Positions 57,742-64,000 of a stretch of DNA of 64,000 nt are shown here, piece after piece. Source of the DNA: Aulostomus chinensis (Eukaryota; Chordata; Actinopteri; Syngnathiformes; Aulostomidae); contig JBBMOA010000022.1 of the NCBI GenBank assembly GCA_037954235.1, positions 3,519,001 to 3,583,000 of the forward strand. Direction: 5' to 3'. Numbering within the stretch: position 1 is the stretch's first letter; the number at the start of each line of letters is the position of its first letter. The notes under the pieces were generated by a model that saw nothing but the letters and a program-made list of their open reading frames with translations, made no database searches and was not told the DNA's origin. The position numbers and the translations under genes were made by a program.

Positions 57742-60700
57742 TATTTATTTTAGTGCCAAAGATGAGGATTTGCTGCCTGCAAAAATGATCTCTTGTAGGA
57801 TTTGAAGTGTTGGTCATGTAATTCAAGCAATCGTCGAAAAATTAAAGCGGAAACCCCGAAAAATAAAGTGATTGATCAAAGTTCAAATAATGAAATGTTT
57901 GATTAATTTAAAAGTATTATTTGTCTGTTCATCAGGTCAGTACCCAAACAATCCCCAAGGAACTGAAGAACAAGTCCATGCTTTGTACGCCGTTAGTCCA
58001 CAACAAAGGAGTCTCCTGTTCAGTACAGACGTCCAACACAATGGCTCAGACAGGTAAAGCTGCCGTCCAGGTACAACTAAACCCTCTGCATACAGACGGG
58101 TGACACAGAGGCTGCGTGGCAAACACAAGGAGTCTTTCTCTGCGCCTCTGATTCCATGTTTTCATTCTCTGTTTTGTTAAGACTACATTGCGCCTGAAGT
58201 CACAGTTGTGCGAGTGCCAATGCCGCTTCCAGTTCCAGTGCCGGTGTATGTTCCTGTTCCTATGAACCTGTACAGCAAATACACCCCCAGTCCCCTTGGC
58301 CTGCCCTTACCGGTATGTAAAGCACCACATCCTCGAGTCCCAGTGGAGGTTTGTGCCAAAGGCGTTTCCGCTTCCGTTTCCAAAGGCGATATTGTATGAA
58401 AAGGAAGTATGCGATGGACGGACAGCCAGTAAAATAATCACTCCGTTATTTCAATGTGTGTGCGATGACGGTGCTTCCATCAGATTGTTACAGTCTCTGA
58501 CCCTCCTCAACTCTGCCTTCCTCAGCTGCCTGTGCCCATGTTCCTCCCCGCGACTCCCGACACCCCTGAGGTTCCCGTAGGAACATGGAAGGAGGGAAGT
58601 CCCGCAGACTCCTTCAGCGGAGAGCTCAGTTCTGGGTCAGAGCTGGAGGAGAAGCAGGACGAGAGCGAAGACGTGCAGCAGGAAAAAGATGAGACAGAAG
58701 TAGAAAGTGAGGGTTATCATGCCGTGAAAGGTTAAATCATTTCATGAATTACTTGCACTTATGACGAAGGCCGTAGTGAACCGAAGAAAATCTTGACTGA
58801 CTGAAATTCAACCTACCAACTGATTGGTTGATGGGGGGGTAGATATCTGTAGGGATCAAGGCTCTACGTAACATCCACAGGTGACTTTCGCTCTCGTTCT
58901 GACACGCCAGAATGCAGGTCAGAAAGTCAGCCTGAAACCCCTCCAGCTCCTCCTCCTCCTGAGATGACGGAGCGCTGCCAGAGGACTGCACTGACCCCGC
59001 CACCTTCACAGCAGCCTGTGGAGAAAATCCATAACAAGAGCAAGGTAACAGCTGGGAAACTTGCTCCGAAAAGCACTGTGAATCAGATCATACTGGCAGA
59101 GAGAAATTTAAGATCGAGATTTCCGATTCGAAGGGGCGTAATTCTGTCTCTCTTCTTATTTAAGGGCATCAAGCAGCGAACGGTAGCTAAGTCGGCTACG
59201 AGGGAAACCGCTCAAAGAAAAACTTCAAAGCCTGCGTCTCAGAAGCGCCTCAAACTGAAGAGTCAGTACGGCATCGATGCCTGGAGGAGATGGACAGAGT
59301 GGCGGAAGTCACAAACCCACCTGGACTTCGTCTCCTGTAGGTTTTCCTGCCTTTGTTCCTTTTTTTTTTTCAATAATTGATTTTCAGAAAATGACAAACA
59401 TGATTTATATGTCTGCCTGTCGATCTCATCCATCTCTATCTCATTCCTTTCACCCGTTAGCACACGGCGCTGCGTTAAAGGAGGACTTTCTCTGCTGCCC
59501 GGCGGCTGAGCTGACTGACGGTCTCTGTAGCTTCATCCGTGAGGTGAAACGGCCCGGTGGGGAACCGTACACCCCCGACACTGTGTTCTTCCTCTGTCTG
59601 TGCATACAACAGGCAAGATGACCAACAATTTACTTGATCTCTATCTCGACTTGCAGTTAAAAAATGTAATTCTGCATCGTGTGGTTTGAAATAAAACACA
59701 AAACAAGTGTAACAGCATTAAAACATGATTACATAAACTACTACTGCTACTACTTTAAATCCCAGGGTTCTGAGGCTGACGCCCCTAGAAATGGCCGAGT
59801 ATCTTTTTTCTGTTTGTCTTGTGTCACTGCTGTTTTTTCCGTCTCTGTAGTATCTGTTTGAGAACGGCCGAATGGAGAACATCTTCAGCGACGTCATCTA
59901 CAGCAAGTTCTCGTCTGAGTTCACCAAGATGCTGAAAGGCTTCAGACCCTCACTCACAGCCAGAGGTCAGTCGATCCATCCTGCAGGTTATTGGCCTGGT
60001 TTGTCTTGTCGAGCAGTTTTGAGATTCTGGTTTCCGTCTGCAGGTCATATCCGGTCCTGTGTGGAGGAGGAGTTCCTCTGGGAGTGTAAGCAGCTGGGGG
60101 CGTACTCGCCCATCGTCCTCCTCAACACTCTGCTCTTCCACTGCTGCAAGTTCTTCCGCTTCACCACAGTGGAGCAGCATCGCCAGCTGACTTTCGCCAA
60201 CCTCAAGATCTGTCACAGAACCATCCAGAACGTCAAGACTGCCTTCCTGAGCTTTTACCCACGGATCTCCATGAATGAGGCAGAACCAGGTACCCCCTTT
60301 TTTTTTTTAAACTACCCGTTTCTCTTACACTTGGTTTTGATATCGATACAATATTTTTATACTTAAAACATCTTGGGTTAGAATTGTCCCGCCCATGTTG
60401 GTGTGTGCCCTTCAGATGTAGATGACGTTCCAGCGAAGATGCAGAGGAAAAGCGAGCGTGATGAGGAGATCCGGGAGATGATGGAGAACGCTGAGAACCC
60501 CCTCCGCTGTCCGGTCCGGCTCTATGAGTTCTACCTCTCCAAGTGGTGAGTTTTCGTTGAGTTGAGCTGTCATGTGATCTGATGTGGGATTTTGAAGTCA
60601 GTGAATAGTGAATGCAGAATGTAAAGTGTCAATTTTTTGTCAGAGTTTTTTTTGCATGGATGCCTTTATTTACCAGGAGACAGACAGGAAACAAGGGAGA

Positions 60701-61197
60701 GAGATTGGGGGGGGGGGGGGGGTGACATGCAGCAAAGGACCTCTAGCCGGGATTCAAACCAGGGTCAGCTGCGTTTGTGACATAAGCTCTAACCACTCGA
60801 CCACCTGAGCGAGCCGTGTTTATGTTTTTTTATATTTTTGAATGATGTTTCGTATTTTGCTGAAAATCTTGCATACAGCCATTTGAAGTTGTTGTTATCA
60901 ATATTTTTATGACAAAATATCATACAGTATATCATCACATGTAATGTCAGAGTTGTAGCTTGTACTGTGCTGTCTAAACCACCTGTCTAAACCATATAAA
61001 ATGATCATGCCTCACAACCCAGTTCAGATTCGGTGAGGCGGAGCAGCAGCGTCTTCTACCTCGAACCAAATCGCAGCTGCGCTCCCTTCAGCTGTCTGTG
61101 GTTCTGCTCCACACCTCTGGAAGACAGCACCCTGGAGGCCATGCTTGTACGAATCCTCTCCATCCAAGAGCTGGAGGAGGAAAGAAGAGGCGAGTAG
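43409..61197 (+). CDS. zmym4: Second ZMYM4-like gene with triplicated MYM block, 33 exons
   Basis: Exons: 43407-43480, 43682-43795, 44544-44704, 45439-45598, 45694-45888, 46353-46500, 47288-47495, 47845-48025, 48770-48973, 49235-49385, 49622-49767, 50736-50828, 51385-51632, 51909-52083, 52925-53119, 53869-54019, 54747-54862, 55091-55237, 55634-55784, 55906-56078, 56457-56598, 56750-56845, 57152-57189, 57936-58053, 58182-58312, 58526-58706, 58881-59044, 59165-59336, 59461-59612, 59851-59965, 60044-60289, 60416-60545, 61023-61197. Phases all match; 1682 aa if started at ATG 43409. From 54747 on it is exon-for-exon like the first gene, often with identical exon lengths, including a GC donor after 59612. 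Before that the MYM block occurs three times. Exons matching 1-4 of the first gene are missing, so the true N-terminus is uncertain. Paralogue of the same subgroup; the symbol is provisional. Confidence 0.87.
43888..43956. repeat. Imperfect inverted repeat (MITE-like)
   Basis: TGTATTTC...TTATTGCACATT (43888-43909) pairs with AATGTGCAATAA...GAAATACA (43926-43956), with a nine-base bulge on the right arm. It lies in the intron after the second exon of module 1. Confidence 0.5.
45139..45196. repeat. (TG)n microsatellite
   Basis: About 29 TG units in an intron of the second ZMYM gene. Confidence 0.95.
47288..49385 (+). other. zmym4: MYM module 2 of second ZMYM gene
   Basis: Exons of 208, 181, 204 and 151 nt correspond to exons 7-10 of the first gene. 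The equivalents of exons 5 and 6 are absent, and exon 7 is entered in phase 1 instead of phase 0, with its 5' end altered to keep frame. Fingers: CCHCGTKL...VFCSASC...CSNC; LCSETC...CTMC (the final Cys of this finger is replaced by Phe/Ser); LCSDEC...CDIC...ICSEEC; LCPMC...FCSHQC. Confidence 0.85.
49622..54019 (+). other. zmym4: MYM module 3 of second ZMYM gene
   Basis: Exons of 146, 93, 248, 175, 195 and 151 nt correspond to exons 5-10. The first ends in VPHLDF (compare SIPRLDK). The second has the SUMO-consensus IKEEPVDEEY. The third starts EDFKIIAV like EDLRIGSV of the first gene. The fingers are intact (CSHC...FCSTSC...CLFC; FCSQNC...CNMC; VCSDSC...CENC...LCSADC; PCSMC...FCTSSC). This module resembles the first gene most closely, so it is probably the ancestral one. 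Confidence 0.85.
49925..50159 (+). mobile_element. tRNA-derived SINE, plus orientation
   Basis: The head contains GGCTCGGAGATAGAGTGG (A-box-like) and GGTCGCTGGTTCAATCCCC (B box). The tail has GGATAAGCGGTATAGAAAAT followed by GGATGGATGGATCGATC. It sits in the intron after the first exon of module 3. The tail is shared with the element at 19018-19370, suggesting both are mobilised by the same LINE. Confidence 0.85.
56853..56883. repeat. (AC)n microsatellite
   Basis: About 15 AC units starting eight bases after the donor at 56845/56846. Confidence 0.9.
57498..57546. repeat. Perfect 23-bp hairpin
   Basis: The left arm AAAGTGTTCTGATCTCAG + TTCTG (57498-57520) and the right arm (57524-57546) are exact reverse complements separated by TAG. 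It lies in the 746-bp intron between 57189 and 57936 of the second ZMYM gene. The loop is too short for a typical microRNA precursor. Confidence 0.9.
57698..57745. repeat. (ATT)n microsatellite
   Basis: About 12 ATT/ATC units followed by ATTT units, in the same intron as the perfect hairpin. Confidence 0.9.
58881..61197 (+). other. zmym4: Crypton-derived C-terminal region of second ZMYM gene
   Basis: Same order of landmarks as in the first gene: [60 protein letters not shown] and [16 protein letters not shown]. Exon lengths of 152, 115 and 130 nt are identical to the first gene. The tail lacks the acidic EEDEDSD ending and stops at RRGE. Confidence 0.85.
60655..60815 (-). mobile_element. tRNA-derived SINE, minus orientation
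   Basis: Read on the minus strand it begins GCTCGCTCAGGTGGTCGAGTG (A-box region), then GGTTTGAATCCCGGCTAG (B box), then the body with a GACATGTCACC-like tail and a C-run. It lies in the last intron of the second ZMYM gene. A G-run of about 16 (60707-60722) is part of it. Confidence 0.75.
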
Positions 61198-61576
61198 CAG
61201 CAGGTAGAAGAAGACCCAGACTCCCGAGGATCATGAAGGACGGGTAGGGCACAATGGACATTCGTGTATGTCAAGTTCTGTTGAGATTTTTTTTTTGCGT
61301 GAAAACACAAGAGAATTACTTTCCATCAAAGCGAGTTGGACCTCCAAGTCCTAAAATTCTATAAATGACAGCCAGGCTTCATGAATCGGATCAAGTGAAC
61401 TGAAAATTTACCAGCAGTCATCAAACTGCATCAGTTTTGAAAGTGTGTTTGCCGCAGTTTAGTTGTATTTACACCTTGAAGAGTGAAAGAAACTGAGGAA
61501 AGAAAAAAATTGCCAGTTTTTACACATCTTTTTACGTTTTTGTATACTCTGCTTTTGTGGGTTTTTTATGTTTATA

Positions 61577-61582
61577 AATAAA
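61577..61582 (+). terminator. zmym4: Polyadenylation signal of second ZMYM gene
   Basis: AATAAA 380 bases after the stop codon, following an AT-rich 3' UTR with several T-runs. Confidence 0.65.
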
Positions 61583-61794
61583 AACACAGAAAAGTAATCA
61601 TCGCTGTACCTTTTTGTTTTCACAACATCAGGATGAATATTTCTTTAAAAAAAAAGCAAAAAAAAAAAAGCAGCATGTGAGTACCATGAGCAGAACGCTA
61701 GGAATGGGAATGAGTCAAGCGCAGTTTGTACCCCCTGGTCTAAATTTGAGAAATGCTTTCAATAATAACTTAAAATGTCTGCTTACACAATCTC

Positions 61795-61873
61795 AATGAC
61801 TGTGTCCTTTACCCTGATACAAAATGAACAGTAATGGTCCAAGAACAGAACCCTGTGGCACTCCACGTGTAAC
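61795..61873 (-). mobile_element. Non-LTR retrotransposon RT fragment
   Basis: The minus strand encodes GVPQGSVLGPLLF, the reverse transcriptase motif of Rex1/L2/Jockey-type LINEs, flanked by unrelated sequence. Only about 80 bases are recognisable, so this is a short relic. Confidence 0.8.
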
Positions 61874-62230
61874 TTTTGAAAAGTCCGACTGATACCTGTA
61901 CCTCTGTAGTCGTCTTTATCCTGTTGAATGATCAGTACTCTGCAATCACTTTGACACATGCGAAATACTGCTACAACTACAATAGTTAGACTCAGCGAAC
62001 TCATCAATGAAGACTTTGTTCATCTCCGAGAGCACAAAGGTGGTGGTGTCCAACCATTGTCAACACACTGTAAACAGAATTGAAGGTAAATGAAGGTAGT
62101 TTCAGGTCTTGTAATTGAATATATATATATTTTTTATGTGAACACAGGAAATTAAAAAGTATAAGAAAATACATGATAGCCAAAACATCATCTGGGGAAA
62201 ACCTGTGGAGTTCTGATTGCTTGAGAAACG

Positions 62231-62611
62231 TCAGTTTCCCATGGGTTTCTCACAAATACTTCGGTGAGGAATGTCACAGGATCTGTCAAACCAACAGTCC
62301 AGGGTGTATTCTGCATGGTTTCCCATCCTCACACAGTCTTCCCCATTGGGGTTTTCAGTTTTCCAATCGTCTGGCTCATGGTTGCTCCAGAATGACAAAC
62401 TAAGAGACAGTGAACAAAAAGAACCGATTCACCAAAGCAGCCACATTATAAAATGGAGAAAACAATCACATTCAAGACAATGGAACCTTTCATTCAGTGG
62501 TGAACCATCCACCCAGAAAAATTCTCCCTCCTTGTCTGAGTCTGTCAGTCCGATCCAGAATTTGTCCTGTCCATTTCTCATTTGCGCTCGCAACATATTT
62601 TCCAAGAATTT
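62231..62611 (-). CDS. C-type lectin domain protein, last two exons
   Basis: Exon 62487-62611 (minus) follows the acceptor CCTCCTCAG and encodes KFLENML then DKFWIGLTDSDKEGEFFWVD and GSPLNE. It joins in phase 2 to 62231-62399, which reads SLSFWSNHEPDDW, NPNGEDCV, CWFDRSCDIPHRSICEKP and stops. WIGL, the EPD motif in the Ca2+-binding loop (EPN in mannose binders) and the closing Cys residues mark a CD209/CLEC4-like C-type lectin domain. Upstream exons (transmembrane part and first third of the domain) are not found in the next kilobase on that strand; LINE sequence lies there instead. The gene may start beyond the window or be truncated. The donor GTTCCA is weak. Confidence 0.75.
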
Positions 62612-62639
62612 CTGAGGAGGGGGAAAAAAAAATAGTATT

Positions 62640-63140
62640 TAACCTTGTCTCCCAGCCCAGGATGGCTCTAAATCTGGAGCTGGACTCTTCTCCTCTGTTG
62701 TTCCAAAATGGTGGAATGAACAACCCAACTCCATACGATCCGCACAGTCCCTCTCTACTTTGAAGAGACATTTGAAGACTCCACTTTTCAGGGAACACCG
62801 AGGCACTTAAACCTGACCCTTCTCCCCTTTGTCCTCAGGGCCAGAACGAGTCAGGAGGTCTGAGACCCGGCTCTTAGTGAACACTCAGCACTGACGATGT
62901 TGAATATTGAATGTGTTGAATGTTGAAAGATGCTGTTGATGTTGAATTACTGGTAGTGGTTAGTTGGGGTTAAATTATATTAAGAAAAAATAAAACAAAA
63001 CTGGCACTTTTCTGTCACTAGATGGCAGCACCTGCCCCCAACCAAACTTGAAGCACTTTGTCGTGCTTACTAAGTTTTTTTTCCCTCCAGTCTAAATTCT
63101 TGCTTGTATTGTATGTTGCTTTGGACAAAAGCATTTGCCA
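62640..63140 (+). mobile_element. 3' end of a LINE (C-terminus of ORF and UTR)
   Basis: 62691-62810 encodes WWNEQPNSIRSAQSLSTLKR and HLKTPLFREH before a stop, matching the conserved C-terminal WNELP...LK..LF segment downstream of RT in fish L2/Rex-type LINEs. The sequence TATGTTGCTTTGGACAAAAG near 63112 is a common 3'-end motif of such repeats. 5'-truncated copy. Confidence 0.7.
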
Positions 63141-63150
63141 AATGAATTTG

Positions 63151-63637
63151 GAGGATTTTAGATTTGTGAAACTGCTGAAAGAGCATGTACCATATGAAAG
63201 AATATGCGAGAACAAAGTGGGTGTCTTGTACCTGCTTGTCCCTGCTCTCAATCTTGACCAGGTCTCCTCCTTGACTTTGACAAAATTCCCGGCTCTTATT
63301 CCAGTTTGCAAAAAGGAAGGAGAAAAAGTAGCACTTGTCTCCGTAAGCATTCCAGTGTTTTTCACAGGACGGGTAGACTTAGAGGAGATACAAAAAAAAG
63401 ACATCAGCCAGGTTTAAGAAATCCGTCTCTACTTTAAAAATGTCAACCCACTACATGCAAATGCCAAAATCCATCATGTGCTTGTTTGTACTGATGTGGA
63501 TAATCCAGTGCCTAAGAAGCACACACGTAAAAGCAGAAATGCTGAAGGAAAATGAACTGAAACAACATCAGCTATCAGTGATTGAAATTAAACTAAAGAC
63601 AGTTCATAAAGATTCAAACTAAACTCGTCGTTGTCGG
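63151..63637. other. No recognised gene
   Basis: Two consecutive plus-strand frames (to 63417, and 63440-63622) read fairly smoothly. The second starts with a hydrophobic stretch (CLFVLMWIIQCL). Neither has splice context or a family I know; they may be repeat-derived. Confidence 0.3.
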
Positions 63638-64000
63638 TTGGTCTGGGCCGCGGGGGCAGCAGCCTCAGCAAGGAAGCCCAACCCTGTCCTCTCCCCAGAC
63701 TCTCACTCCTCCGGTAGAAAGACTGAACGGCCCTTTGCTAGGGGCCATCCACCCCATACTCCTGGAGTACCACCCACAGGGTGCTCCTGGGAACACGGTC
63801 ATAAGCCTTCTCCAAATCCACAAAGCACATGTGGACTGGTTGGGCAAACTCCCACGCCCCCTCCAGCACCCTAGCAAGGGTGACGAGGTGATCCACGGTT
63901 CCATGGCTGGGACGAAAACCACATTGCTTCTTCTCAATCTGACGTTCGACTATCGCCCTGACCCTCCTCTCCAGCACCCTGGCGTAGACCTTTCCAGGGA
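63638..64000 (-). mobile_element. Non-LTR retrotransposon reverse transcriptase, minus strand
   Basis: The frame 63738-63977 on the minus strand contains QCGFRPSHGTVDHL, then PVHMCFVDLEKAYDRVPR, the RT motif with the first catalytic Asp, and LWVVLQEYGV. This is a LINE RT core of fish type. It runs off the right edge of the window, and recognisable homology fades at the left side around 63640, so the copy is broken there. Confidence 0.88.

Noticed and set aside
63058..63417. Plus-strand frame of 119 codons
   Set aside because: Begins within a LINE 3'-end motif; no homology recognised, probably chance in repeat-derived DNA.
1..64000. CRISPR arrays, bacterial operons, ribosome binding sites, origins
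   Set aside because: None seen; the sequence is vertebrate and its direct repeats are microsatellites, SINEs or duplicated exons.

Overview
The window is eukaryotic, almost certainly teleost fish, genomic DNA. It has many short exons with canonical GT-AG introns. It carries many (TG)n/(AC)n/(TA)n microsatellites, tRNA-headed SINEs, hAT-like non-autonomous elements and non-LTR retrotransposon fragments of fish type. The proteins belong to vertebrate families. There is no operon structure, and I see no CRISPR array, rRNA gene or functional tRNA gene.

Layout. 1-13.4 kb is gene-poor: repeats, a likely DNA-transposon relic (2087-2657), microsatellites, and a weak candidate 3' gene end at 11.09-11.75 kb. 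13.49-15.41 kb holds a two-exon gene for an unrecognised proline-rich/acidic protein of 263 aa. 16.13-32.32 kb is a complete 28-exon plus-strand gene of the ZMYM2/3/4 family (best guess zmym4), 1620 aa; all its splice junctions keep frame. 33.8-43 kb contains two tandem copies (A and B) of an unusual gene in which a KMT5A-type SET domain is joined to a long tyrosine-recombinase/Crypton-like domain. Copy A has only half a SET domain. Copy B keeps the whole SET domain plus zinc-finger motifs and ends in three AT-hook repeats. 43.4-61.2 kb is a second ZMYM gene of 33 exons, in which the first MYM zinc-finger block is present three times. It lacks the N-terminal exons of its neighbour, and its first exon is in phase with the last exon of copy B, so a chimeric transcript is possible. 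61.8-64 kb holds retrotransposon pieces and, on the minus strand, the last two exons of a C-type lectin domain gene.

How it fits together. ZMYM proteins are nuclear, SUMO-linked, chromatin-associated zinc-finger proteins whose C-terminal domain derives from a Crypton recombinase. Here, two such genes flank a pair of SET plus recombinase-like genes. The locus has therefore grown by tandem gene duplication, internal exon-block duplication and reuse of recombinase-derived domains. Copy B, with AT hooks, acidic tails and a methyltransferase fold, looks like a chromatin protein by composition, but this is inference.

All exon models were made by eye from reading frame, splice sites and comparison between paralogues. 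No search or transcript data were available. Gene names rest on recognised motifs.
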